Assembly (NCBI GenBank): GCA_963835525.1
Contig: CAWIFM010000001.1
Span: 620,001-684,000 of the forward strand
Length of the DNA: 64,000 nt
Direction: 5' to 3'
Source: DASSUW01 sp963835525
GTDB taxonomy: Bacteria; Actinomycetota; Thermoleophilia; Solirubrobacterales; Solirubrobacteraceae
A program made the position numbers and the translations under genes. Below, in pieces: positions 41,835-49,656 of the stretch. The notes below the pieces were generated by a model. The model saw only the letters and a list, made by a program, of their open reading frames with translations, did no database searches and was not told the origin of the DNA. Numbering within the stretch: the stretch's first letter is position 1; each line of letters begins with the position of its first letter.

Positions 41835-42967
41835 CGCCGCTGATCGCCCAGGAGGGTGATCGCGACGATCGAGGCGCAGGTGACGGCGATCGCCGCGACG
41901 ACGGCGGACAACGTGATCCAGGTCGCCGCGAGCGGGAGCAGCAGGATGACCAGGCCGCCGCCCAGCAGGGGCGTGGGCCGGCACACCGGCCGGGACACGA
42001 TCGGGGCGTGCAGCGCCCACAGCAGGACGAGGAACGCGCTGACCGGGACCGCGATGGCGTAGCCGACGGCGACCGGCGACGCGGCGACGTGATGGCCGGT
42101 GTGCTCGACCGCCACCTCGAGCCCGGCGCCGACCGCGGCGAGCGCGGCGAAGATGCCGTAGTGGCCGTAGCCCCAGAGGTACGAGCGATCGCGATGTGAG
42201 GCGAGGCCCTCTCCGGCCGGCTGGAGGAAGTACAGCCACCAGAGCGCGAAGACGAGCGCGAGGGCGGAGACGGCGACCGCCACGAGCGGTGCGCTCACGC
42301 CGCCGGCGGCGAGCGCCCGGTCCACGCCGGTCGACGCGGCGAACACGCTCTCGCCGAGGAGGATGATCGTGAAGAGGCCGTAGCGCTCGGCGATGTGATG
42401 CGGGTGCCAGCTGCTGGGCCGATTTCGCTCCGCCCAGCGCGGGATGGCGAGCTCGAAGACGACGAGCCCCGCGAAGAACAGGAGCGTCGCGTCGAGCCCG
42501 AGCCACAGCACCCAGGCCACCTGCGCGATCGTGATCCCGATGGCATGGCGCAGCGCCATGCCGCGACTCGCCGGATCGTCGACGGCCACCCTGAGCCACT
42601 GCGCGACGAGCCCGAGCCGCATGATCACGTAGCCGAGCGCGACCGCTCCGAAGTCGCCGTGCTCGAGGGCGGCCGGGAGGCCGGCCGCGATGACGAGCAC
42701 GCCGGCCATCTGGACCATGGTCAGCAGGCGGTAGGGGACGTCGTCGGTGTCGAACGACGACGCGAACCAGGTGAAGTTGATCCACGCCCACCAGATGGCG
42801 AAGAAGACCTGCAGGAAGGGCACGAGCTCCTCGAGCGCATGACCATCCGCCAGCGCGTGGGCGTAGCGGGCGGTGAGGCTCGCGATCGCGATGACGAACG
42901 TGAGGTCGAACAGCAGCTCGAGCTGGCTCGCGGCGCGATGCGGCTCGTCCGTCGCGCGAGCGGTCAT
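41720..42967 (-). CDS. Low-temperature-requirement A (LtrA) family membrane protein
   Basis: A 415-residue protein with about ten helices. It opens HRAASQLELLFDLTFVIAIA, and continues with WWAWINFTWFASSFDTDD, HPHHIAERYGLFTIILLGES and WWLYFLQPAGEGLASHRDRS, all LtrA hallmarks. The function in bacteria is unresolved (cold growth in Listeria). The ATG at 42967 is used; an upstream GTG would add eight residues. The C-terminal 38 codons are antisense to the end of the fusion flavoprotein gene, an unusually long convergent overlap for this window. The tail sequence there is low-complexity and may not be conserved. Confidence 0.82.
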   Translation of the reverse strand: MTARATDEPHRAASQLELLFDLTFVIAIASLTARYAHALADGHALEELVPFLQVFFAIWWAWINFTWFASSFDTDDVPYRLLTMVQMAGVLVIAAGLPAALEHGDFGAVALGYVIMRLGLVAQWLRVAVDDPASRGMALRHAIGITIAQVAWVLWLGLDATLLFFAGLVVFELAIPRWAERNRPSSWHPHHIAERYGLFTIILLGESVFAASTGVDRALAAGGVSAPLVAVAVSALALVFALWWLYFLQPAGEGLASHRDRSYLWGYGHYGIFAALAAVGAGLEVAVEHTGHHVAASPVAVGYAIAVPVSAFLVLLWALHAPIVSRPVCRPTPLLGGGLVILLLPLAATWITLSAVVAAIAVTCASIVAITLLGDQRRQAVTRESRSWTSRTTVAPSPTAVAQRLSEPDRASPAA

Positions 42968-43007
42968 CCGGATGCGCGTCTGCAGGCTCACGGCACGAGG
43001 ACGTCGG

Positions 43008-43364
43008 TCATCGCTGCTCGGCGGGGGTGAGGTGCGGCCGAGTGCGGTCGGCGGACAGCGCGATGAGCGACGCTGCGACCGGGGTGTGCGGGGCCGCGAC
43101 GTGCGGATGCGCCTTCGCGACCGGCTGCTTGCGCTCGTGTCCGCGAATCGCCCGCACCAGGACGACCGGCGCGGCGAGGACCGTACCGACCACGAGGACG
43201 ACGAGCGCGAGCGCGACGATCGGGACGAGGAACAGCACGGTGACGAAGAGCAGGCCGGGGATGCAGAGGATGAAGCCCGGGAAGATCGTCGCCGACACGA
43301 CGAGCGCGATCGGGAAGAAGGCAAGCCCTTCGACCAGCTCGGATGTGGATGGCGTGTCGTTCAT
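43008..43364 (-). CDS. Small membrane protein of unknown function
   Basis: 118 residues: three hydrophobic segments (LAFFPIALVVSATIFPGFIL, PGLLFVTVLFLVPIVALALV, VVGTVLAAPVVLVRAIRG) and a polar, histidine-containing tail. I do not recognise the family. The ATG at 43364 shares its first base with the stop of the 39-codon gene upstream (TGATG); a GTG at 43367 would overlap it by four. This marks it as the last gene of an operon with the NmrA-like protein and the micro-gene. Confidence 0.6.
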   Translation of the reverse strand: MNDTPSTSELVEGLAFFPIALVVSATIFPGFILCIPGLLFVTVLFLVPIVALALVVLVVGTVLAAPVVLVRAIRGHERKQPVAKAHPHVAAPHTPVAASLIALSADRTRPHLTPAEQR

Positions 43365-43483
43365 CACGCGGCCTCGAGCAGCACGCGCGTCGCGGCGCGC
43401 TGCGCGTCGATCCGGTCGCGCACGCGCTCGAACGGCTGGTGGGCGTGCATGGTGGTCAGCAGGAACAGCAGGCGCGGGCTCAT
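43364..43483 (-). CDS. 39-residue micro-protein in a coupled operon
   Basis: A short gene, MSPRLLFLLTTMHAHQPFER and on to RVLLEAA at its end. Its ATG overlaps the NmrA-like stop in an ATGA junction, and its stop overlaps the start of the next membrane protein. Both junctions are what this genome uses between real genes. A hydrophobic N-terminal patch is followed by an amphipathic charged helix (residues about 20-39), so it may sit at the membrane surface. No family is recognised. It is too short for most automatic gene finders. Confidence 0.5.
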   Translation of the reverse strand: MSPRLLFLLTTMHAHQPFERVRDRIDAQRAATRVLLEAA

Positions 43484-44223
43484 GAGCGGCCGATCCAATC
43501 CTCGAACCGGGTCTCGCCGAGCTGGGCGTCCTCGCCGGGCAGCAGGCTGCCGTTGGTCAGCGTGGTCCCGAAGTACTGCGCGTCGGGGTCGGTGACCACC
43601 TGGCGCGAGTCGCCGTGCGCGCTCAGGCCGTAGCCGATGAGCTCGTCGAAGCCGTAGGACCGCGGGCCGGCGACCTCGACGATCCCGTTCACGGGCTTGC
43701 CCACGGCGATCCTGGCGACGCCGCGGGCGGCGTCCTCGGCCGCGATCGGCTGGATGCTCGCCGACGGCACGCGGACGGTGTCGCCCTCGGTGGCGGCGGC
43801 GGCGATCGAGTCGACGAACTCGTAGAACTGCGTCGAGCGGACGATCGTGTACGGGATCGACGAGGCCTCGATCAGCTCCTCCTGCGCGACCTTGGCACGC
43901 AGGTAGCCGCTGCCGGGGAGGCGATCGCTGCCCACGACCGACATCGCGACGTGGTGTCCGACTCGGGCCGCCTGCTCGGCGACCAGGATGTTGCGGGTCG
44001 AGGTGCGGAAGAACTCCATCACCGCGTCGTCCTCGAACGACGGCGAGTTGGAGACGTCGATGACCACGTCGGCGCCTGCGAACGCCTCGGCGAGGCCCTC
44101 GCCGGTGAGCGTGTTGACGCCGGTGCTGGGGTCGGCGGCGACCGCGTCGTGCCCGTGCTCGTCGAGCGTCGCGACGATCTTGGACCCGATGCGGCCGTTG
44201 CCGCCGATGACGATGATCTTCAT
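43480..44223 (-). CDS. NmrA-like NAD(P)-binding protein, paralogue 1
   Basis: A 247-residue atypical short-chain dehydrogenase-like protein. The N-terminal nucleotide motif is IIVIGGNGRIGSKIV, followed by DVVIDVSNSPSFEDDAVMEF, HHVAMSVVGSDR, and IPYTIVRSTQFYEFVDSI. The usual Y-x-x-x-K catalytic pair is modified (SGYLRAKVAQEEL), so it could be a reductase or a redox sensor of the NmrA/HSCARG type. An AAAGGAAG ribosome site precedes the ATG. It has a very similar copy at 48907-49656. Followed by the 39-codon gene and a membrane protein in an overlapping operon. Confidence 0.85.
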   Translation of the reverse strand: MKIIVIGGNGRIGSKIVATLDEHGHDAVAADPSTGVNTLTGEGLAEAFAGADVVIDVSNSPSFEDDAVMEFFRTSTRNILVAEQAARVGHHVAMSVVGSDRLPGSGYLRAKVAQEELIEASSIPYTIVRSTQFYEFVDSIAAAATEGDTVRVPSASIQPIAAEDAARGVARIAVGKPVNGIVEVAGPRSYGFDELIGYGLSAHGDSRQVVTDPDAQYFGTTLTNGSLLPGEDAQLGETRFEDWIGRS

Positions 44224-44237
44224 GACTTCCTTTCGGT

Positions 44238-44456
44238 TCAGTAGAGGGCGAGGAGGCGGTTGGCCTCCGCGATGGCGTTGGCGAGGCTGTGGGCGCTGAC
44301 CTCGACGGCGGTGTCGATCCGCAGCATCAGGTCGCCGTCCTCGAGATGGGTGAAGCCGATGAGCCGCCCGCCCGACCAGAACTCGGCGGTGCCGTACTCG
44401 GCCTCGCCCGGGCTGACGACCATGACCTGGACCTCATGCGTGTTGCAGACGTTCAT
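44238..44456 (-). CDS. Small protein of unknown function
   Basis: 72 residues, beginning NVCNTHEVQVMVVSPGEAEY. It is alternately polar and hydrophobic in a way that suggests a small beta-sheet domain with a C-terminal helix (HSLANAIAEANRLLALY). No family is recognised. The ATG at 44456 has an AAAGAGG site 5 nt upstream and is preferred over an ATG 15 bp earlier. It lies between the alpha/beta hydrolase and NmrA-like genes on the same strand with short gaps (20 and 14 bp), so it is part of that operon. Confidence 0.55.
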   Translation of the reverse strand: MNVCNTHEVQVMVVSPGEAEYGTAEFWSGGRLIGFTHLEDGDLMLRIDTAVEVSAHSLANAIAEANRLLALY

Positions 44457-44476
44457 CTCGGCCTCTTTCATGAAGG

Positions 44477-45196
44477 TCAGGCCGCGGCGCTCACGGGCGC
44501 GGCGACGGCTTCGAGGATCAGGCGCGCGGTCGCGTCGGGGTGCGAGACGGCCGCGGCGTGCGAGGCGGTGGGCAGGTCGACCGTGCGGCGGGCTCCGGCC
44601 CGGTGGGCCATGAAGCGCTGGAGCTCGGCCGGGATGTTGCGGTCCTGCTCGGCGACCAGGAACCACGAGGGGATCTCCTTCCACAGCGGGCGGTCCCCGG
44701 AGGGCGCCTGCAGGGCCTCGAGCGTGACGGGGCGCTGCGTGGCCGCCATGCGGGCGGCCTCGGGCGCCGGGACGTCGGCGGCGAACTGCTCGTTGAAGAT
44801 CTCGCGATCGATGTACAGGTCGGTCGTGCCGTTGCTGCGGTGCACGGGCCGCAGCGCGTCGCCGAGCGTGCTGCCGGGGAAGCGCTGGGCGAGCGAGAAG
44901 GCGCTCTCGCCGGGCTCCGGCGCGAAGGCCGCGACGTAGACGAGCCCGGTGATCTCGCCGGCGTTGGCGTCGACGTTCGTGATCACCATGCCGCCGTAGG
45001 AGTGGCCGACGAGCACCACGGGGCCGTCGATCGAGCTGACGAGGTCGGTGACGGACTGGGCGTCGGCGGCGAGGCCGCGCAGCGGGTTGGCCGCGGCGAT
45101 GACATCGTGACCGGGGCCCTCCAGTGAGCGGACGACGCGGTCCCAGCTCGCGGACTCGGCGAAGGCGCCGTGGACGAGCACGATCGTGGGGGGCAT
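44477..45196 (-). CDS. Alpha/beta-fold hydrolase
   Basis: A 239-residue esterase-like enzyme. It starts TIVLVHGAFAESASWDRVVR (oxyanion-hole region), with nucleophile elbow VVLVGHSYGGMVI (serine) and the C-terminal catalytic histidine in LPTASHAAAVSHPD. The sequence is close to the family of small secreted or cytosolic esterases found beside NmrA-type reductases; the substrate is unknown. An AAAGGAG ribosome site precedes the ATG at 45196. That site lies inside the dyad AAGGAG-G-CTCCTT (45198-45210), which may limit translation. First gene of the hydrolase, small protein, NmrA, micro-gene, membrane-protein operon. Confidence 0.85.
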   Translation of the reverse strand: MPPTIVLVHGAFAESASWDRVVRSLEGPGHDVIAAANPLRGLAADAQSVTDLVSSIDGPVVLVGHSYGGMVITNVDANAGEITGLVYVAAFAPEPGESAFSLAQRFPGSTLGDALRPVHRSNGTTDLYIDREIFNEQFAADVPAPEAARMAATQRPVTLEALQAPSGDRPLWKEIPSWFLVAEQDRNIPAELQRFMAHRAGARRTVDLPTASHAAAVSHPDATARLILEAVAAPVSAAA

Positions 45197-45218
45197 GAAG
45201 GAGGCTCCTTTGGGCTGG

Positions 45219-45247
45219 AAACGGGGCACGAGCCAAAGGTGCCGTTT
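45219..45247. promoter_or_regulatory. Imperfect inverted repeat upstream of the hydrolase operon
   Basis: AAAC-(GG)-GGCAC at 45219-45229 pairs with GTGCC-GTTT at 45239-45247, nine pairs with a two-base bulge. It is centred about 37 nt upstream of the hydrolase ATG. Likely an operator or attenuator for the operon at 44477 and down. Confidence 0.35.
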
Positions 45248-45287
45248 CCTCCCGTTGGTCGCCCCCGGGTATCCCCGGGGCCAGGGA

Positions 45288-45302
45288 CCCGGGGACCCCG
45301 GG
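45288..45302. terminator. GC-rich hairpin after the large LuxR gene
   Basis: CCCGGGG-A-CCCCGGG abuts the minus-strand stop at 45304. A second CCCGGG-rich stretch follows at 45264-45280. It is strong as a hairpin but lacks a T-run; probably a 3' end signal separating the regulator from the hydrolase operon. Confidence 0.4.
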
Positions 45303-45303
45303 G

Positions 45304-48075
45304 TCAGGCCGAGGCGATTGCCGACGGCTCGTCAGGGAGCGCGTCGTGGAGGTCGCGGCGCGAGCGGATGCCGAGCTTCGTGAACACGTTCTTCAGGTGC
45401 CACTCGACCGTGCGCGGGCTGATGTACAGCTGCGCCCCGATCTCGGGATTCGTGCGCCCGTCACGCGCCAGACGGGCGATCTGCGCCTCCTGCGGGGTGA
45501 GCTCGTCGCGCGTCTCCACCGTGCGCTTCCGCACCGTCTCGCCCGTGGCCAGCAGCTCGACGCGGGCACGCTCTGCGAACCCTTCGGCGCCCATGGCGCT
45601 GAACATCTCGTGCGCGGCGCGCAACTGCTCGCGCGCGTCGACCCGGCGCTGCTCGCGGCGCAGCCACTCGCCGTAGAGCAGATGGGAGCGGGCGAGCTCG
45701 ACGCGGATCCGGGTGCGCTCGAGCCGCTCGATCGCCTCGCGGTACTGCGCTTCGGTGACGTTGCCCTCGCTCACCAGCGCCCGTGACCGCGCGAGGATCC
45801 CGAGCGCCCAGTCGGTGCCGCTCGCCTGCGTCCGTTCGCTCAGGCGATCGAGCGCGGCGGGGATCGAGTCCGTCGCGCCGCAGCGGACGCCCGCCTCGAT
45901 CAGCTCCGCCAGGGCCCAGGCGGAGTTCGCGACGACGTCGTCCGCGCTCGCCCGCTCGGCTGCCGCGTGCGCGTCCTGGTAGCGGCCGAGGCCGTTGAAG
46001 AGCAGAGCCAGTATCCAGTCGCTGACGGTCAGCCCCAGGCCTTCGCCCCTGGCCGTCGCCGAGATCCTGCCGGCCTCGATCATCGCGACGGTGTCGGCCT
46101 CGCGGCCGCACCACGCGGCCAACATGAACTTCGCGTACCGCAGCGGCGCCATCTCGGTCGCCTGCGAGATCGCGTCGGCCTCCTCGATCAGCGACGAGGC
46201 GGCGCCGAAGGCTCCCGCCTGCACGTAGAGGGCCGCGCGATGCGTGACTGCGTTCGGGAGCACGCGGAGCATGCCCGTCTCGCGCGCGATGCGCACCCCG
46301 CGGGTCGCGAGCACGTACCAGAGCTCGTCGTCCCAGAGATCCTGGGCCAGGCGACACGCCAGCCAGAACCAGCGCTGGTCGCGTGCCGTCGATCCGTTCA
46401 CGTGCCGGTACGCGTCGAGCGCCTTCCGCACCGGCGGCACGCCGGCCGCGTAGCCCTCGGCGAACCTCGTCGCCAGGCCGTCGACGAGGAGGTCGACGGC
46501 GCGCGGCGGCTCTGGCGCCGCCGGTCCGGCGCGCGCGGCCTCGGCCGCCTCGCGGACGCCCGGTCCGTCGCCGAGGCGACCGGCGAACATCGCGGCCGCC
46601 ATCGCCTCGAGATAGGTCTCGCGGGCCATCGCCGCGTCGAGCGGATCGAGGCGCCGGGCGGCATCGAGCAGCAGCCCCGGAGCGTCGCGGCCACGTGTGC
46701 GGGCGAACACGATCTCCGCGCGCAAGCGCTCCAGCCGGGCGCGGTCGAGCTCCTCCAGCGGGCACAGCTCCGCCAGCGCCAGGAGCTCGAGCGCGGCGTC
46801 AGGGGCCGCCGACTCGAACTTGCCCTGGGCGGCAGCCAGCGCCCGCGCGCCGCGGGAGGCCGGGTCCGGGGTCAGCTCCGCCGCTCGCTCGAGGAAGGCG
46901 GCCGCCGCCGCGATGCCGCCCCGGGCCGCCGCCCGGGAGGCCGAACGCTCGAGCTCCGAGGCGACGTCTTCGTCCGGCCGGTCCGTCGCGAGCGCGCGAT
47001 GCCACGCCCTGCGGTCGGGGTCGCGCTCCGGGTCGGTCGCATCGGCCAGCGCCCGATGGACCTCCTGGCGTTCGGGCGGGGCCGATGCGCGGTAGGCCGC
47101 CGAGCGCACGAGCGGATGGCGGAACTTGACGCGCCCGTCGATCTCGAGCAGTCCGGCTTCCGAGGCGGCCGCCGCCGCTTCGAACCCGATGCCGAGCCGC
47201 TCCGCGGCCGCCCACACGAGCGTCGCGTCGCCGACGGGCTCGGCGGCGGCCGTGAGCAGGAGCCGCCGGGTGTCCGGCGGGAGGGACTCGAGGCGTCGCC
47301 GGAAGCCCTGCTCGATGCGGCTCGCCATCGGCACGGCCTCGGGCACGCCGTAACCACCGGCGAGCTCCGCCGGCGTCATCGCCCGCGGCAGCTCCAGCAG
47401 CGCCAGCGGGTTGCCGCGCGTCTCGGCGACGATGCGGCTCCGTACCCGCTCGTCGAGCTGGACGTGGGTTCCGGACTCGAGCAGCGCGCGCGCGTCGGCA
47501 TCGGTCAAGCCGCGCACCGTCATGTCCGGCAGCCCCGGGAGCTCGCTCTCGTCGCCGACCTCGCGGATCGCGAGGACCAGACCGACCGACTCGGCGTCCA
47601 GGCGCCGCGCGACGAACGCCAGCGCCTGCGCCGATGCGCGGTCCAGCCACTGAGCGTCGTCAACCACGCACAGCAACGCCTTGTCCCGCGCTGCCTCGGC
47701 GCACAGGGTCAGCACCGCGAGGCCGACGAAGAACCGATCCGGCGGGTCGCCGGCGCTGAGGCCGAAGGCGGTGCTCAGGGCTTCGCGCTGGGGTCCGGGC
47801 AGCGCGTCGAGGTGATCCAGCAGCGGCGCGCAGAGCTGCTGCAGCCCGGCGTAGGCGAGCTCCATCTCGGCCTCCGCGCCCATCGCCCGGACGATGCGGC
47901 ATCCGGATGCCTCGTCCACCAGGTAGTCAAGGAGCGCGGTCTTGCCGACCCCCGCCTCTCCGCGCAGCACGAGCACGGGGCTTCGGCCCGTGCGCAAGCG
48001 AGTCAACAGCTGATCCAGCGCTTCGCACTCGCCACGCCGCCCGAGCAAACGGCCGCGCGGATCACCGTGTTTCAT
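45304..48075 (-). CDS. Large LuxR-family ATPase regulator (LAL type)
   Basis: 923 residues: an N-terminal AAA/STAND ATPase starting LLGRRGECEALDQLLTRLRT, Walker A LRGEAGVGKTALLDYL, Walker B LLCVVDDAQWLDRAS, then a long TPR-like helical array. The C-terminal LuxR helix-turn-helix is LTPQEAQIARLARDGRTNPE followed by SPRTVEWHLKNVFTKLGI. LAL regulators commonly control adjacent catabolic or secondary-metabolite genes. The ATG at 48075 is chosen near the conserved GRLLGRRGE start. It is flanked by the two NmrA-like paralogues: one in the operon downstream, one divergent behind the PEP-mutase-like gene. It is therefore the prime candidate regulator of both. Confidence 0.88.
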   Translation of the reverse strand: MKHGDPRGRLLGRRGECEALDQLLTRLRTGRSPVLVLRGEAGVGKTALLDYLVDEASGCRIVRAMGAEAEMELAYAGLQQLCAPLLDHLDALPGPQREALSTAFGLSAGDPPDRFFVGLAVLTLCAEAARDKALLCVVDDAQWLDRASAQALAFVARRLDAESVGLVLAIREVGDESELPGLPDMTVRGLTDADARALLESGTHVQLDERVRSRIVAETRGNPLALLELPRAMTPAELAGGYGVPEAVPMASRIEQGFRRRLESLPPDTRRLLLTAAAEPVGDATLVWAAAERLGIGFEAAAAASEAGLLEIDGRVKFRHPLVRSAAYRASAPPERQEVHRALADATDPERDPDRRAWHRALATDRPDEDVASELERSASRAAARGGIAAAAAFLERAAELTPDPASRGARALAAAQGKFESAAPDAALELLALAELCPLEELDRARLERLRAEIVFARTRGRDAPGLLLDAARRLDPLDAAMARETYLEAMAAAMFAGRLGDGPGVREAAEAARAGPAAPEPPRAVDLLVDGLATRFAEGYAAGVPPVRKALDAYRHVNGSTARDQRWFWLACRLAQDLWDDELWYVLATRGVRIARETGMLRVLPNAVTHRAALYVQAGAFGAASSLIEEADAISQATEMAPLRYAKFMLAAWCGREADTVAMIEAGRISATARGEGLGLTVSDWILALLFNGLGRYQDAHAAAERASADDVVANSAWALAELIEAGVRCGATDSIPAALDRLSERTQASGTDWALGILARSRALVSEGNVTEAQYREAIERLERTRIRVELARSHLLYGEWLRREQRRVDAREQLRAAHEMFSAMGAEGFAERARVELLATGETVRKRTVETRDELTPQEAQIARLARDGRTNPEIGAQLYISPRTVEWHLKNVFTKLGIRSRRDLHDALPDEPSAIASA

Positions 48076-48088
48076 GAGCGCGCCAGAG

Positions 48089-48107
48089 CCTACCGGGGTG
48101 GCGTAGG
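48089..48107. promoter_or_regulatory. Dyad overlapping both divergent -10 elements (LuxR / PEP-mutase-like)
   Basis: CCTAC (48089-48093) and GTAGG (48103-48107) form an inverted repeat in a 40-bp divergent region. Each arm supplies a -10-like TAGG[CT]T for one gene. TAGGTT lies six bases before the ATG at 48116, suggesting a leaderless message. Confidence 0.4.
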
Positions 48108-48115
48108 TTCCCAAC

Positions 48116-48910
48116 ATGACCTCCTCACCGACGACCGACGTCGAGAGCCGATGCGACCTGCTGCGGTCGCTCCACCGCCCCGGCGCCCCCCTCCTGCTGC
48201 CGAACGCCTGGGACGTCGCCACCGCGAGAGCCGTTGTCGCGGCGGGGTTCCCCGTGGTCGCGACCACCAGCGGCGGCGTGGCTGCCGCGCTCGGCTACGA
48301 GGACCACGAGCAGGCGCCGGCCGGCGAGATGCTCGCCGCCGCAGCGCGGATCGCAACGGGCGTCGATGTGCCCGTGACGGTCGATGCCGAGGCCGGATAC
48401 GGGATGGAGCCGGCCGAGCTGGTGGCTGCGCTGCGGAGCGCCGGCGCCGCCGGGTGCAACCTCGAGGACACCGACTACGCCGCCGGCGGCCTCCGCGATG
48501 CCGACCAGCAGACGGAGTGGTTCCGGGCGGTTCGCAAGGCGGCCTCGGATGACGGGTACGGGCTCGTGATCAACGCCCGGATCGACGTCTTCCTCGGTCC
48601 GTTGCTCGCCGGCGCCGGTCCCGGGACCCAGAAGGAGCTCGTTCCGGAAGCGCTGCGGCGCGCGAACGCCTACCTCGAGGCCGGCGTCGACTGCGTGTAC
48701 CCGATCGTCCTGTGGGAGACGGACGCGCTGCGCGGCTTCATCGCGGAGGTGAGCGGCCCGGTGAACGTCGTACGCATGCCGCCGGCGCCCTCGGTCGCCG
48801 AGCTGGCCGCGCTGGGCGTTGCCCGGGTCAGCTGGGGGCACTTCCTGTTCCACGACGCGATGGCTCGCTTCGGGGACCAACTCGCTTCGCTTCAGGAGGA
48901 ACCGTCATGA
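48116..48910 (+). CDS. Isocitrate lyase / PEP mutase superfamily protein
   Basis: A 264-residue (beta/alpha)8 barrel enzyme. Family motifs: LLLPNAWDVATARAVVAAGF, ATTSGGVAAALGYEDHE, VPVTVDAEAGYG (metal-binding acids), GCNLEDTDYA and INARIDVFLG. It lacks the KKCGH catalytic loop of isocitrate and methylisocitrate lyases. It is therefore probably a PEP-mutase, phosphonopyruvate-hydrolase or oxaloacetate-decarboxylase-like member acting on a 2-oxo acid. It is divergent from the large LuxR regulator. A strong AGGAGG at its 3' end serves the next gene, which overlaps it by ATGA. Confidence 0.82.
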   Translation: MTSSPTTDVESRCDLLRSLHRPGAPLLLPNAWDVATARAVVAAGFPVVATTSGGVAAALGYEDHEQAPAGEMLAAAARIATGVDVPVTVDAEAGYGMEPAELVAALRSAGAAGCNLEDTDYAAGGLRDADQQTEWFRAVRKAASDDGYGLVINARIDVFLGPLLAGAGPGTQKELVPEALRRANAYLEAGVDCVYPIVLWETDALRGFIAEVSGPVNVVRMPPAPSVAELAALGVARVSWGHFLFHDAMARFGDQLASLQEEPS

Positions 48911-49656
48911 AGATCGTCGTCATCGGCGGCCACGGCCTCATCGGATCCAGGCTCGTCGCCCAGCTCGGCGACGACGGCCATGACGTCGTCGCCGCCAGTC
49001 GCCGCACCGGTGTCGACGCCGTCACCGGCGAGGGCCTCGCCGAGGCGCTCGCCGGCGCCGGCGTGGTCGTCGATGCGTGCAACTCGCCGTCCTTCGAGGA
49101 CGACGCGGTGATGGACTTCTTCCGGACGTCGACCGGCACCCTCCTGGCCGCGGAGCAGGCCGCCGGCGTCGGACATCACGTCGCGATGTCGGTCGTCGGC
49201 TGCGACCGCCTCACCGACAGCGGCTACATGCGCGCCAAGGCCGCCCAGGAGGAGGTGATCACGGCTTCGTCGATCCCGTACACGATCGTCCGCTCGACGC
49301 AGTTCTACGAGTTCGTCGAGATGATCGTCTACGCCGCCACCGAGGGCGACACCGTTCGCCTGCCGCCGGCGCGCATCCAGGCCGTCGCAGCCGGAGATGT
49401 CGCCCGCGCCGTGGGCACGACCGCCGTGGGCACGCCCGTGAACGGAATCGTCGAGGTCGCAGGCCCCGAGCCGGTCGCCTTCGACGAGCTCATCCGCCAG
49501 GCGCTGGGCAGCGACCCGCCCCATGTGGTCGTCGACCCCGCCGCGCGCTACTTCGGCGCCACGCCGGGCGACACCGGCCTGCTCCCGGGCGAGGGTGCCC
49601 AGCTCGGGGAGACGAGGTTCGAGGACTGGCTCAGCCGGTCCGCCATCCCCGGATAG
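48907..49656 (+). CDS. NmrA-like NAD(P)-binding protein, paralogue 2
   Basis: 249 residues, strikingly similar to the protein at 43480-44223: IVVIGGHGLIGSRLV, then NSPSFEDDAVMDFFRTST, HHVAMSVVGCDRL, SSIPYTIVRSTQFYEFVEM, NGIVEVAGP and GAQLGETRFEDW. The differing positions lie mainly around residues 28-40 and in the C-terminal third. It is coupled to the PEP-mutase-like gene by ATGA with an AGGAGG ribosome site 7 nt upstream. It is convergent with the racemase gene by a 26-bp overlap. Function as a dehydrogenase or redox sensor is unresolved. Confidence 0.85.
   Translation: MKIVVIGGHGLIGSRLVAQLGDDGHDVVAASRRTGVDAVTGEGLAEALAGAGVVVDACNSPSFEDDAVMDFFRTSTGTLLAAEQAAGVGHHVAMSVVGCDRLTDSGYMRAKAAQEEVITASSIPYTIVRSTQFYEFVEMIVYAATEGDTVRLPPARIQAVAAGDVARAVGTTAVGTPVNGIVEVAGPEPVAFDELIRQALGSDPPHVVVDPAARYFGATPGDTGLLPGEGAQLGETRFEDWLSRSAIPG

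Noticed and set aside
39048..42791. Very long open frame on the minus strand (over 1200 codons)
   Set aside because: It is antisense to the well-supported flippase-like and fusion-flavoprotein genes, is rich in Arg, Ala, Gly and Asp/Glu without domain motifs, and arises from high GC at third positions.
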